A stretch of DNA of 64,000 nt. Source: Aldrovandia affinis. Taxonomy: Eukaryota > Chordata > Actinopteri > Notacanthiformes > Halosauridae. The stretch covers positions 485,001 through 549,000 of the forward strand of contig JAINUG010000052.1 of NCBI GenBank assembly GCA_029706075.1, read 5' to 3'. Shown piece by piece: positions 45,553-57,998 of this stretch (position 1 is its first letter; every line of letters starts with the position of its first letter). Below the pieces are notes generated by a model, which saw nothing but the letters and a program-made list of their open reading frames with translations, did not search any database and was not told the DNA's origin. Position numbers and translations under genes: made by a program.

Positions 45553-45626
45553 AGGGCGCACCAGCCTTTCTTCTCTGCCATCACTGCACCACCTCACTGC
45601 AACCCCTGAGCCAATAAACATGCTCT

Positions 45627-47145
45627 CTATGACAATACCCATACACGACACCTCTCTATCACAATACACATACACAACACCTCTCTATGACAATACCCAT
45701 ACACGACACCTCTCTATCACGATACACATACACAACACCTCTCTATCACGATACACGTACACAACACCTCTCTATGACGATACCCATACACGACACCTCT
45801 ATATCATGATACCCATACACGACACCTCTATATCATGACATCCATACACGACACCTCTATATCATGATACCCATACACGACACCTCTATATCATGATACC
45901 CATACACGACACCTCTATATCATGACATCCATACACGACACCTCTATATCATGATACCCATACACGACACCTCTATATCATGACATCCATACACGACACC
46001 TCTATATCATGATACCCATACACGACACCTCTATATCATGACACCCATACACGACACCTCTATATCATGATACCCATACACGACACCTCTATATCACGAT
46101 ACACATACAGGACACCTCTATATCACGGTACCCATACAGGACGCCACTCTATCACGATACACATACACAACACCTCTCTATGACAATACCCATACACGAC
46201 ACCTCTCTATCACGATACACATACACAACACCTCTCTATCACGATACACGTACACAACACCTCTCTATGACGATACCCATACACGACACCTCTATATCAT
46301 GATACCCATACACGACACCTCTATATCATGACATCCATACACGACACCTCTATATCATGATACCCATACACGACACCTCTATATCATGACATCCATACAC
46401 GACACCTCTATATCATGATACCCATGCACGACACCTCTATATCATGATACACATACAGGACACCTCTATATCACGATACCCATACACGACACCTCTATAT
46501 CATGACATCCATACACGACACCTCTATATCATGATACACATACACGACACCTCTATATCATGATACCCATACACGACACCTCTATATCATGATACACGTA
46601 CACAACACCTCTCTATGACGATACCCATACACGACACCTCAATCAATCAATCAATCTTTATTTTTGTATAGCGCCATTTACAAACAGGTTGTCACACAGC
46701 GCTTCACAATTGGCATTTTCCAGAGGGAATCAAAAAACCAGAAAACCATTGGAGCCAATGTGGGAGACTGGAAAATGATTCCGACCCCTTAAAAGGCGGT
46801 CGAGGTGAACTCCTGGAAAATGGTGGGATACAGAGAAAAACAAAACAAATAGTCCTTGAGGCTCATGAGGCTTAACAGACCACCGGAAGGGCATTCTAAG
46901 TGTAGGGGTGGGGTGGACCTCATCCCTCCAGATACCAGGGCAGGGCGGGGATGGAACCAGCAGCTAGGGTCTGGGCCAGCGGCATCCGGGTAACACATGG
47001 CAGGGGTGGGGGGTTGACTCTGGGGCAGGTGAGCTCCGGGCAGGTGCCACGAAGGTGCCACCTCTATATCATGATACCCATACACGACACCTCTCTATCA
47101 CAATACCCATACAGGACACCTCTATATCACGATATCCATACACAG
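45627..47145. repeat. 29-bp minisatellite, about 38 units, interrupted
   Basis: The unit is atcatgatacccatacacga plus cacctctat, in 45627-46637 and again 47059-47145. Variants (cacgatacacg, gacatccat) recur in a fixed order. The order of units at 45640-45860 is repeated at about 46150-46380, showing a block duplication of about 510 bp. Confidence 0.93.
46638..47058 (-). mobile_element. Retroposon-type insertion in the minisatellite
   Basis: It begins with caat repeats and ctttatttttgtatagcgcc, which on the minus strand is a retroposon 3' end with a (TTGA)n tail, common in fish. About 420 bp interrupt the array, and the word cacctc is found at both junctions. The class (LINE or SINE) is not clear; no coding frame was recognised. 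Confidence 0.7.
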
Positions 47146-47725
47146 CATCCACCCCCCTTGCTAAGAGGTCTGCGTAGCTCCTGTCTCGTGTAACACTGAA
47201 GTAATGATACATCACCCTGTGTGCTACAGCCTTCTTAGCACTGGTGGTCTGAGGTAAGCAGGCAGGAAGTGATGTTGTTACATCCTGGAGCCAGCCCTCC
47301 TAAAAGGGCTTTGGCAGGAGTACAAGCAGCTTTCAGCCCCTGTGTAAGCCTGGTGGCCCCTCACCACCTCAAATTCTCTCACTTCCTGCAGGAACTATAA
47401 AATAGAACAACGCAAAAACATACGTCTTGGCCACTTCAGGTTGTGGGCCTACATACAACCTGTTTGCTCTGTGGCTGTTCCTACATTTATGAACGAAACT
47501 ATCTGGGTCTGTTCCGATGAAAACTGCAAATCAAATCCAATGGTACCAATTTGTTGAATAGAAATGTCCGATCCGTTAAAATGAGATGCCCATTACTTTC
47601 AGAGATAGAAATATATGAGTATTGGGATACATGCCTTTTTACCCAGCCTAATCAAGAAAATCTACATAAGTAAACAAATGTCTTTATTACAAAGCCCTCA
47701 CACACACATTCAAACACATGGTTTA
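47146..47725. other. No gene recognised
   Basis: Noncoding sequence after the minisatellite. Confidence 0.4.
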
Positions 47726-47812
47726 TTATATATATATATATATACAGTATATATAGATATTAAATATGTTATATTAAATCTATGTTATCTAATATATACT
47801 GTATATATATAT
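47726..47812. repeat. TA-rich palindromic microsatellite
   Basis: (TA)n followed by acagtatatatag, with its inverse ctgtatatatat at about 47799-47810, so the segment can form a hairpin. Confidence 0.85.
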
Positions 47813-47977
47813 CAAACATGTTGCACTACAGTGATACACTGCACACAAACGTATGCTTTGTCAACCTCAGCAGAGAGGATTCTGGGATGACCACGCAGCT
47901 TCCTGAGTGGTTGAGCTTGGTGTCATGCTCATAGGCTGACCCAGCCCTTCTGCGTGTCTGTTCAAGCACACCTTACC

Positions 47978-48245
47978 TCACTCACATTTACAGGCAGCTG
48001 TGTCAAGGCCAACAAATGCCCATGCAATCTCTCTTTTTTTTTCCTGTGCGTACTGAAAGTAAGAAGCAGTGGTCCGTCTGGACTCCACAGGTAATCTCTT
48101 AACAGTAGCGACCAATTTGCCCCATTGATTGCGTTCCAAATCGGTCAGCTTTTCTTCCATAAAAGCTAAGTGATTACATCTCTGCTCCTTTTGAAGCCAC
48201 GCCAAATCTCTCTGGCTGTAGCTTTTGCAATCCTGCTTTTAGGCA
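47978..48245 (-). pseudogene. Unrecognised coding-like fragment, about 85 codons
   Basis: The minus-strand frame from about 48245 to the stop at 47978 has a protein-like composition: charged and amphipathic, with motifs RDLAWLQKEQRCNHLAF, LERNQWGKLVATVKRLP and SYFQYAQEKKREIAWAFVG. It has no clear start codon at its upstream end, where a stop precedes it. I do not recognise the family. It could be a piece of a transposon-encoded protein or a decayed exon. Nothing around it helps. Confidence 0.3.
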
Positions 48246-48865
48246 GAGACAGAACTCCTTTAGTAGCCTCTCTTACCGGTCTTGTGTCAGACCACACAAT
48301 GTTTATGTTGACAACCAGGATCTAAACTAACATGTTTTTGCTAAGGATGAGCAGCTGGTGATTCATCCACTCAATCAATGTGAAGTAGGCTTTACTCCTT
48401 ACATAAGGGAGAAGCAGATAACACGCAATAATGGGAGGTTTGTCCAAATGCTTAACATCATTCATGTGAGGCTAGCTGAACAAGGCACACCTGACATGCT
48501 GCTGGTAAACAAAACTACTCACAGATGCTAGAGTTTAGAATTAATTTTCCCCAAACTCGGCACAATTGTGTAAATGAAAAGCTTTAAAGAAAGCCAAAAT
48601 CATGAAGATCCATTACTATAAAGCATCTATGCTCACCCTCTATTGACCATTCCATCTGATAAAATGCAGTTATCAATTTCTTGTTTCACATTTAAGGTAG
48701 AAGTCATCAAGCTGAGCCTTCTAACCTTTTCACGTCTTACATCAGTTGTAGGTAGAGTTAGATTTTTCTATCATCCAAATACGTGACAGAAGGCGGGGCA
48801 CTGGGGGCAAAGTGGGTATGGTGTTGTATGGATGTAAATCAACACATACTGTATATTGTATATTC
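48246..48865. other. No gene recognised
   Basis: AT-rich noncoding sequence. Confidence 0.4.
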
Positions 48866-49057
48866 CATCCATCCATCCATCCATCCATTTTCTACCGCTT
48901 CTCCGGGTCGGGTCGCGGGGGCAGCGTCCTAAGCAGGGAGACCCAGACTTCCCTCTCCCCGGCCACTTCGTCCAGCTCTTCCGGGGGAATCCCGAGGCGT
49001 TCCCAGGCCAGCCGAGAGACATAGTCTCTCCAGCGTGTCCTGGGTCTTCCCCGGGGC
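48866..49057 (-). mobile_element. Non-LTR retrotransposon 3' end
   Basis: The minus strand encodes the last residues of a LINE protein (RGRPRTRWRDYVSRLAWERL, then PPEELDEVAGEREVW), followed by an ATGG-repeat tail. It is extremely 5'-truncated. tattgtatatt on both sides (about 48855-48865 and 49060-49071) is a target-site duplication. The clade is uncertain. Confidence 0.8.
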
Positions 49058-49084
49058 AATATTGTATATTGTAATATGGAAAAG

Positions 49085-49140
49085 GAATTTTGTCCCAAAA
49101 ACAGGACGTCCCGGCTAATACGGGACAGTTGGCAACCCTA
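49085..49140 (-). repeat. Short dispersed-repeat end
   Basis: The minus strand reads gggttgccaactgtcccgta and continues with gccgggacgtcc, which I recall from a widespread short vertebrate repeat. Only about 55 bp are present. Confidence 0.4.
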
Positions 49141-50495
49141 GTTGTAGGGCTTGTTCCTTATCACGCGGATGCTCTTGTCCCGTTGACAATGCATTCAAGA
49201 TGAGCATTCGCCTCATGTTTACGTTAGTAGTTTTGACTGAAACAGTCAGAAGCTGAGGCGAGATGTTAATTATGACCCAGGAAACTATATGACAAAATAA
49301 ACGGGCAGATGAGTGTGAGAATAAGGACAGACTGTGGCAGTGGCTCATTCGTGTCTGAGGGACAAAATAATAACTCATTAAACTGTGTCCCCAGTCTTCT
49401 GTATCACAAAGTATGACAGCTTTAAAGCTGGCAGCTGCAATCAGACAGAGATTCCAGCTCTACATTCCATTTGCGCTGCCCGGCCTGTTATGTCTCATGG
49501 AGCCATCGCTCTACAACCGGTCACTGTTCACGAAAAAACTTAATTTTGCATGGCCACTTTTAGCTTTCAACTCTAAACTCTTCTTTAAAAAAAAATAAAG
49601 TATTACATATCATGACTGAAGGTGATTGCGTGGGCTTGAACTCAGAACACTTTCAGAATGCCGTAGGTGGTGACTGTCACGAAGCCGGCCAATACTTCGA
49701 ACAAACAAAAAGGTTTTATTTTTGAAAATAAAAATCATTGGAGGCCCAAAAATATATCTTATTTATTCCAGCAAGCTAACGTACAGAAACACAGGCCAAG
49801 ACTAAAGACTTGTATTAGATTACAACTGGTATCAAAAACTCCTTCTGCCTTGGTACCCAAAGAAAAATGCTTTTTCTTCTGTCAGCACACCTGGGATTAA
49901 ATAAGTCTGCAATTATTAGTTTCACCTAGGAGGATTCCTATCAATCAATCAGCTTGCCTGCTTGGCATTACATTCTCATGAAGCTGGTAACAATTAGTTT
50001 ATACAATTGCTGAATAAAGTTTGATACCAGTAGTTTTTGGCATCGTAAACAAAATGCACACATACAATTGACAATCACACGCGCAAGTCCAGCCCATTCC
50101 AACAGTGAAGACTACTTCTTCACAGTGACTCACCTCGACAATCACCAACTCGTAGCATTCAGCTGGGTGATACAGGGCTGCTATTTCACAAAGAATGCCC
50201 CACCCATCAGCTGAGGTACACAAGGAGGCGTATCGTCAGACATGATGGGTCAACAGATGGGTGGATTGTGAGAGGTCAGCTCAAGAATTCTGCCAGGGAA
50301 TTCCCTATGCTTTACAAAGTGCCATGGAGTCTTTACTGTCTGTCCACCGCAGTTTACTATCCTGGCTCGTCTGAAAGACTGCGGCCCACATTCAGTCAAC
50401 ATTTATCCAACTTTGACTTACCAATTAAATACAATTCGTTTTGTTTTTTGTTTTTTGAATTTGGGAAAGTAAATTTAGGTGTTTACTCAACTTGG

Positions 50496-50537
<42 letters not shown>

Positions 50538-52479
50538 GGCTTTTAATTTGCGACACCTACAGCACAAAACCACTACTGCACTGAGGCATTGGTTTTGTAC
50601 CTGGTGCAGAGGGAAGACGCCCCACACCGGGCCCACCGTCACCACTTCCAGCAGCCACCTGGTTTCCCCTTGGAGGCCTCAAATCCAAGCATTGAATCCT
50701 TCAGGCGTCCAGACAGGAGAGGGGTACAGGTATGTCTGCTGGCGAGGTAGCGTGATGAGAGAAGACACTTTACAGTAATGAGGGCATCCCCTTAGGGTGC
50801 AGGGTGTAGCGCAGTGTTTATGAAAGATGAGCTCATTTGAAGCTGCTCCTCGGATTGACCCCCCCCTGCCCGCCGTGTCGCTCACACACCTACGTTCCAC
50901 ATACAGAGTCCAACGCTCCCCCCATAGTTCACGCTTGAGCCCAGAGCAACAACTAGCGGTCTGCTCGCTTCCAGTCGAAATGCACTTCCTTCCTTTAACA
51001 CCCGTTTCCAAACCGCCCGCCATTAAAACGCCTGCAGCTGCATCGACCCACCTCAAGAAACCTTCACTACAGCTCACACTGACCACCCCCCCCACCACAG
51101 CACAACAGCACACACCGCTCTGTAGAATCTCTGTAATAGATTCAATCCAGCACTCAATCACTACTTCCTCCTGATAACACAGAGCTTGCATGGCGGCTTC
51201 GGCAACCTGAGACTGCGGTGGTTTTGTTGGGGATCGCCCCCTCCCCGTAGCTATTGTTTTGTCCTGCTCTGCCAAACATCCTCAGATGTTTGTGACATTG
51301 CAGGACTGCTGATAAGGACAAAAGGCCCGTTTGTGTCTAAATTGCTTTTGGAAGAGAGTGCTGAACCTCCCCCCTTCCTTGATTCACGTAAACAAGCCTT
51401 GCTTGCGTGTATGCCGAGCGTGACCCCTGCTGTATGCAACCGGTACTGCCGCACATCCACAGCTCAAGCATTCCTTTGCCATTGCAGAGATCGGATAAGG
51501 ACCCCTTAAGCAATTGTAATACACTTCACAGATACATTACCCAGCTGCACAACAGATGCCCTTAAACAGAGAGACACTAATGCATTTTGTGTTTGTACAA
51601 CAAGTCACATTTAGTATAGTTAAAACAACACAATTTTATTGTCATCTTCAAAAGAATGGAGACAAATAACAAAGCACATAACTTCGAGACCTTTATCACC
51701 AGACACAACACATGTAACATAATCTTTTCTTGATCTTCCAGGGCTGTGTGACGTGCATTCATTTTTATTATTCTTAGAAGCAGCCTGCGTGCTGCCCTTA
51801 TGCAACCGTCTAGTCGATGAAAAGAGTTCAAATATTTGCTTGTCGGCGTGCGCTTATATCACTCTCAAACAAAGCAATAAAGCACTCCTCGGTGCTCGAG
51901 AATACTTTCGTTTTCCTCGCTCACCAGCTGCAATTAATTGACACCATCTCCCCCTGCTGTCCATTCCTGGTCATTGCCACAACATTTGGAAACAAAAGAC
52001 TTTACGTAACATTGCCTCTTTTATTTTTTACAGATTTTTTGAAACCTAGTATTGTTGGAATACAATTGTTACAAACCATGAGCCCAAACCCTTCAATCCA
52101 TATATACATTTCCCCAAATGCAGAGCCACTCTGGGAAATATAATAGCATGCAATTACAGTAAATCAGAATAATAAACAATATAATAAACAATCTCATCAT
52201 TTATATGTTTGGCCACCTTTGCAGACGGAAAATTAGCTTGCATTGAGACTTGCATTGAGTCCATGACATTTCAAAGCTATGCGCAGACTTACCAGTTCTC
52301 TTTGCAAAATGTTAAGACATGCTAAGACATGATGAGGATGTGAATAAGAGTACACAATTCATCATCAAATTGAGGTATAGACAGAGATGGGCAATATTTT
52401 AATCAAAAGTATTTGAGATCTGACATACGTACTCCAATTACCTTTGAGTATTTTGCAGTTTGTACTTGATCAGTCAGGG
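49141..52479. other. No gene; TA microsatellite at 50497-50531
   Basis: Mostly unassigned noncoding sequence. A (TA)n tract lies at 50497-50531. A GC-richer block at 50600-51250 keeps open frames on both strands up to about 200 codons, but they are low in hallmark content and mutually overlapping. Confidence 0.4.
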
Positions 52480-52805
52480 AAAAAGGTATAGAGGGCACAG
52501 CCGTAAAAAGTAAAGAACTTAGTTTGGAGGAAGGGTATTTTGGTTCTCAAAGTACGACAACATAGAGTCCCAAATAGAGTAAAATTTGTTAGTTGACCCT
52601 CTGATACAGTATTTTATTTTTTCTAATTTTAGGAAGAGCATTAGGTCATGTAGCCAAAGTGATGCTTCCACTCTAACAAAATTCTCCTCCGAGCCAGCAA
52701 AGAGGCAAAGGCAATAGCATTCTTACATTTGATCGTTATTGAAATCGCATCACCAGTCACTCCAAAAACAGCAACAAACTAGGCTGGAGATTTATATCAA
52801 AAGCA

Positions 52806-53279
52806 TCAGAGAGTCTTAAATATAGTAGACCAAAAGTCTATCAATCTGGGGCAGGAGCAGAACAGGTGAGTCAAGTCAGCAGTGTCACGATGACATCTAT
52901 CACACGTTCCATCTACATCGGGATAGATTCTACTAAGTCTAGCCTTACTAAAGTTGAGTTGATGGAGAACCTTAAAATGTATTAAGCCAAGGCATGCACA
53001 AGTGGTGGTCCTGTTCATCCCAACCAAAGCACAATCCCAAGGTTCGTCCAATATCTCCACTCCAAGCTCCTCCTCCCAGTCTATCCTAATCTTGCTGAGT
53101 GACACACTGCTAAGGCACAAGATGGAATTAAAGATGTTAGATATGAGACCCTTAAGGTGAGAATGGGTTTGTAATAAAACATCCAACTTCGAATTCAGTG
53201 GCAAGCTAGGAAAAGTTGGACTCTGAGTACGGACAAAGTGTCTTATCTGGAAACAGTGAAATAAACTAGAACGGGGCAA
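52806..53279 (-). pseudogene. C-terminal region of the Tx1-type LINE protein
   Basis: This holds the cysteine-rich end of the LINE ORF2 protein, with CDRCHRDTADLTHLFCSCPR near its end, a Cys-Cys-His-Cys arrangement typical of the L1/Tx1 C-terminus. Upstream are ILDEPWDCAL and INFKVLHQ-like GLIHFKVLHQLNFSK. It ends in IFKTL followed by a stop. Confidence 0.85.
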
Positions 53280-53741
53280 ATTGAATTTTTAAGAAAGGTT
53301 ATTAAAAGCAGCAAACGTCCCGTCAATGAAGAGGTCACTAAATTTGGCCAGGCCCAACCTCTGCTATTGCGCAAATCTAGAGTCCAGTTTAGGTGGAATT
53401 AAGAGGTGGTTATTACATAAAGGGCCTTCAAAGGACAAGTGTCTAAGATTAAAATATAGCCGGAACTGGGCCCAGATTCTGAGAGCGGAGATAACAATGG
53501 GCCTTGAAGTGTAATGTGAGGGGGAAAAAGGTAATTTGGCTGAAACCAGAGCAGGGAGAGACGTTGATACACATACATTTGCTTCTGTCTGACACCAATC
53601 TGTATCTGGAGACTGAGTCCAGTAAACAATTTTTTGTATATTTTCTGCCCAGTAATAATACATCAGATTAGGAAGTGCCAGTCCTCCCTGATTTCTGCTT
53701 CTCTGGAGGAATTCCTTACGTATTCTGGGATTTTTGCCACT

Positions 53742-54960
53742 CTATAAAAAAGATGATATGAGCTTATCAACAGAATTGAAAAAGGACTTCGGCAGAAAAA
53801 CTGGAAGGCATTGAAACAAATATAAAAACCTGGGCAAGACGTTCATCTTAATACAATTGATTCTAACAGCCAAAGACAAAAAAAGAACACCCCACTTCTG
53901 AAGGTCAGTCTTGAGGCTGTTGATCAGCGGCACAAAGTTATTTTCACGTAAACCAAGAAAGGTATGACTGATATTGATCCCCAAATACCTCAAACCTGAC
54001 CTGGACATACGGAAGGGTAGGTCACCATCTGCGATATGTAGAGCCAAATTGTTTATAGGAAAACACTCACTTTTAGAAATGTTTTATTTGTACCCTGTAA
54101 AGGAACCAAATCTGCATAGTAATTCCACAATGTCAGGGGCAGATGTCACAGGATCTGATATGTATAACAATAAATTGTCAGCATATAGTGACACCTTGCG
54201 CTCCCATCCCGATCTGCGGATCCCATGAATAGCCAGTGGAGTTTTAAGCAAGATTGAGAGGGGTTCTATGGCGAGGGAAAAGAGAAGTGGGCTTAGTGGG
54301 CATCCTTGTCGCGTCACCCTAGACAGAGGGCAGTACTGTGAGCGCAATTTATTTGTAATCACCGATGCCCTTCGGGAATAGTATAAAAGACGAATCCATG
54401 CAATGAGTTTAGGCCCAAAACCAAACTTCTTTAAGACAGCAAATAGATATTCCCACTCCACCCTGTCAAACGCCTTCTCCGCATCCAATGAAACATCTAC
54501 TTCAGGAATGTCCAAGGATGCGGAGGAGTGCATGACACCCAAGAGACGATGGATATTGGTAAAGGAATGGCGACCCGCAATAAAACCTGTCTGATCTGTT
54601 GAAATAGTATCTGCCACGGTGGTATCTACTCGGGAGGCAAGTAATTTAGCCAGTATTTTCACGTCTGCATTCAAAAGAGAGATCAGATGATAAGAGTTAC
54701 ACTCTGGTGCATCTTTGCCAGGATTAAAATGTGTGTGATCGATGCCTCTGTGAGTGTTTGTGGCAAGACCCCCTGACTCAGAGAGTGCTCAAACATGTAG
54801 TAGGAGTAAGGGAGCTAGTTTGGCTGAGAACGTTTTATAAAAATCAATTAGGTAGCCATCTGGTCCAGGGTCCTTTCCACTTTGCATCGATGTAATAGCT
54901 TTAATAATCTCCTCAAGCTGTAAGGGCTTGTCGATTTCCTCCTTTTGATCTATGGTGGGA
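53742..54960 (-). pseudogene. Reverse transcriptase of the Tx1-type LINE
   Basis: In coding order: LLNADVKILAKLLASRVD (about 54675-54620), FIAGRHS, DAEKAFDRVEWEYLF with the first catalytic Asp (about 54490-54450), RQGCPLSPLLFSLAIEPL (about 54310-54255), and YADNLLLYISDP (about 54185-54150), where the usual YADD reads YADN, so one catalytic Asp is lost. Then comes YLGINISHTF (about 53985). Several frame breaks separate these blocks. The enzyme is certainly inactive. Confidence 0.87.
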
Positions 54961-55285
54961 ATAACAAGATGGTCAAAAAAAACCTAACATTGCTGTGTTG
55001 TCCTGTGGCGACTCAGATGTGTACCATTTTGAATATGCTTTAAAGTTGAATTCAACAGGATCAACTGTCAATACACAGGAGTCACAAGTCGAGATGCAGA
55101 TATGGACTTCAGTTGATGGGCTAAAAGTCATCCTGCCTTCTCCCCATGTTTATAAAGAAACCCCTGTGAGCGCAGCAGACACCCTTTAGTCTCATCTGTT
55201 GATACCAAGTTGTACTGCATTTGAAAACCTGCCTTTCCTTATACAGCTCTGGTGAGGGGGATATAGAATACTGGCAATCTAGTCT

Positions 55286-55867
55286 ATGGAATCAATGAGT
55301 TGTTCCTGTTTTCTTTTCTTTATTTTGTTAAGCAGAGAAGAGTAAGAAATTATCTAATGTTTGATTCATTTATTTATTTGATTAAGTTTTGTACAATGAT
55401 TATGAATTCATCAGGACATAAGGGTTTATTTTACAGGGACAGTATACAATTTTCAACATGGATGATTTGGTACCAGATTCAGCCATTGTACAGATTTTGT
55501 ACCAGAAGGCTACATTTTATCTGTAGTCTCTGAGCAGGTAAAAAAATACAATGTAAAACAGAAAACAACCACGGATGTCTTAACATGGTATTAAAAACAC
55601 AACATTCAAACAAACACAGTTTTTGTTATTACAAATACTGATTTGTTATTCATTAAAAAACAAATGAGATATCTCAGTCCATTTCAAGTTTAATGCTGAT
55701 AAGAATATCAGTTATTTTATTCTTTACTCAAGACAAATCTGAATACAAACATATTTCAGAAATTAAAAGCTAATAATAACCTTTATATCGAAGTCAATGG
55801 AATCAATTAGTTGTTCCTGTTTTCTTTTCTTTATTTTGTTAAGCAGAGAAGAGTAAGAAATTATCTA
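55286..55867. repeat. 440-bp insertion flanked by 71-bp direct repeats
   Basis: 55286-55356 and 55797-55867 are the same 71 bp with one difference, and together they restore the LINE sequence when one is removed. The 440 bp between them (55357-55796) match 59315-59753 in the same orientation with about five differences. On the minus strand the insert ends in an A-rich run (aaataaataaatg), so it may be a retroposon with an unusually long target duplication. Alternatively it is a patch copied from the nearby locus during break repair. Confidence 0.9.
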
Positions 55868-56360
55868 CCCTCTGATTACCACTTTAAGTGTCTCCCAGAG
55901 AATAGATGGTGAGATTGAATCTGATCTATTGGTTTCTAAAAAGAATCCCCTATCTGCTAGTAAGGTGGTATTCAACCTCCATAGGGGACGTTCTGTATAA
56001 TTTAGAGCGAAAGAGAGATCAAGCAGTAGGGGGGCATGATCTGATTCCACTATGGCTGAATATTCAATTTTCTTAACAGAAGGGAGGAGTGTCTTATCAA
56101 TAAAAAAATGTATCTATCCTTGAATATTAATGATGTACATGTGAAAAGAATGAGAACTCTTTCTTGTGTGGGAAAAGGAACCGCCAAGGGTCTATACACC
56201 CAGCCTGGTTCATGAATGCTGATAGAGCTGTAGCCATCTTGGAGGGAGGCAGTGATTTTGGGTCTGAACGGTCTAAGGCTGGGTCAATTACACAGTTCAA
56301 GTCGCCACCAAATATTAAATTCTGTGAATTCAGATTAGAGAGATTAATAAAGATCTCCTC
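55865..56360 (-). pseudogene. Endonuclease part of the Tx1-type LINE
   Basis: Minus-strand APE-type endonuclease pieces: LIFGGDLNCVIDP (about 56325-56285) and ESDHAPLLLDLSF (about 56050-56010), the latter being the conserved C-terminal His-containing motif. The first part of the domain lies beyond the L2 insertion at 57930-57996. Confidence 0.83.
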
Positions 56361-56365
56361 CCATT

Positions 56366-57928
56366 CCTCTCCAAAACACTAGAGCGGGCTGTCTATAACC
56401 AACTGTCTGCTCATCTCCTACAGAATGACCTGCTTGATCCTAACCAATCTGGGTTCAAGGCAGGCCTCTCCACAGAGACTGCTCTCCTTGCGGTCACTGA
56501 GGCTCTTCAAATGGCTAAGTCCCAATCCCTTAGCTCCATCCTCCTCCTCGACCTGTCAGCTGCATTTGATACCGTGGACCACCAGATCCTGCTCTCATCT
56601 CTCGTCGAGATGAAAATCTCTGGATCTGCAGACATGATTCAAGTCCTACCTAGCTGACCAGTCCTACCAGGTGGCCTGGAGAGGATCCCTCTCCTCTCCC
56701 CACACTCTCTCTACCGGAGTCCCGCATGGCTCGGTGCTAGGCCCAGTCCTATTTTCCCTGTACACCAAGTCACTTGGTTCTGTTATCTCTGCTCATGGTT
56801 TTGCTTACCACTGTTATGCTGACGACACAGCTCTTTCTCTCCTTCTCTCCATCCGAGATGCAGGTCTCTGCCTGGATGTCCACCCACCACCTGAAGCTGA
56901 ACCTGGGGAAGACTGAGCTGCTCTTCCTCCCAGCGAAGGGCTCCCCAATGATTGATGCTTCAATCACCGTGGAAGGTTCCATAGTGTCTCCGTCCCAGTC
57001 TGCTAGGAGTCTTGGAGTGACCCTGGACGACCAGCTGTGCTTCTCGGGCCACATCGCAGCAATCACCCGTACCTGCCGATTCTCCCTCCACAACATCCGG
57101 AGGATCCGACCGTTCCTCACCCAAGAGTCCACACAACTCCTGGTCCAGGCCCTGGTGATCTCGCGTCTGGCCTACTGCAATTCCTTGTTGGCAGGCCTAC
57201 CGGCCTGTGCTATCAAGCCATTGCAACTAGTCCAGAATGCTGCTGCACGTCTGGTGTTCAATCAACCAAAGTTCACCTACGTCACCCCTCTACTCTCCTC
57301 TCTGTGCTGGCTCCCCATCACAGTATGCATCACATTCAAATCACTGGTGCTTGCTTTTCAGGCAGCTAGAGGAACTGTTCCCCCTTACCTCCAGACACTC
57401 ATCACACCCTACACCCGAGCCAGACCTCTCCACTCAGCCTCCTCTGGCAAACTGACTGTCCCATCCCTTCCGGGCACCCGGCAGCCGCTCTTCGCGGTCT
57501 CGCCTCTTCTCTGTCCTGACCCCTCGGTGGTGGAACGTCCTTCCGCAATCAATCAGGACCACGGAATCACTTGCTATCTTCCGCAAGACTCAAAACCCAC
57601 CTTTTCAGACTCCACTACCACTGAATTCTGTACATCTACCCAATTGTCATCACCACTGCCTTCTTGTATATGTATATGTGGTATATGTACTACTGCCTAC
57701 TCATTTAATTAAATTTAAAAAAAAATAAAAATACTAACCTTGTCCTTCCCAGTGTTACAGGTATGGTATGCAGCTGCCTACAACAATGTCTATGGCTGTA
57801 TTACTGCACTGATCCCTTGCGCTAACTGAGATTGTTCCTACCATGTATTAATGCACATCTTGTAAGTCGCTCTGGATAAGAGCGTCTGCTAAATGCTTAA
57901 AATGTAAATGTAAATGTAAAATGTTAAT
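56366..57928 (+). mobile_element. L2-clade LINE, plus strand, 5'-truncated
   Basis: It starts within the reverse transcriptase (LLDPNQSGFKAGLSTETALL at about 56428). It continues with LLLDLSAAFDTVDHQ (about 56545), the [15 protein letters not shown] block (about 56720), the CYADD active site (about 56814), and the C-terminal block from STHHLKLNLGKTELLFLPAK (about 56876) to the end of the protein near 57600. At least three frame breaks are present. The 3' end (cttgtaagtcgctctgg ... gctaaatgc, then AAATGT repeats) is complete. It is inserted in the Tx1-type LINE; ttaata/gaa occurs at both junctions. Confidence 0.9.
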
Positions 57929-57998
57929 TTGTTAATGAAACCCACGTCATCCCAGTTGGGAGCGTATACATTAACAAGCAGAACAGGGGTTTGATATA

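Larger units (their letters stand above)
52480..57996 (-). mobile_element. Tx1/L1-type LINE, degenerate, interrupted twice
   Basis: A minus-strand non-LTR retrotransposon. In coding order: endonuclease start (about 57990-57930, VNVYAPNWDD), an interruption by a plus-strand L2 (56366-57928), the rest of the endonuclease (56360-55865), an interruption by a 440-bp insert with 71-bp direct repeats, the reverse transcriptase (about 55285-53700), and a C-terminal zinc-knuckle region (about 53280-52806), then about 330 bp of untranslated sequence. Frames are broken in several places. The left side ends where a Tc1-type terminus begins (57997). The motif set (DAEKAFDRVEWEYLF, QGCPLSPLLFSLAIEPL) belongs to the L1/Tx1 lineage, not L2 or CR1. 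Confidence 0.88.

Noticed and set aside
45293-45838. Open frame of about 180 codons
   Set aside because: Built from CACT/CA microsatellite and the 29-bp minisatellite.
50679-51275. Open frame of about 200 codons on the minus strand
   Set aside because: A GC-richer block with an overlapping frame on the plus strand as well. No motif, no splice context, no recognisable family.
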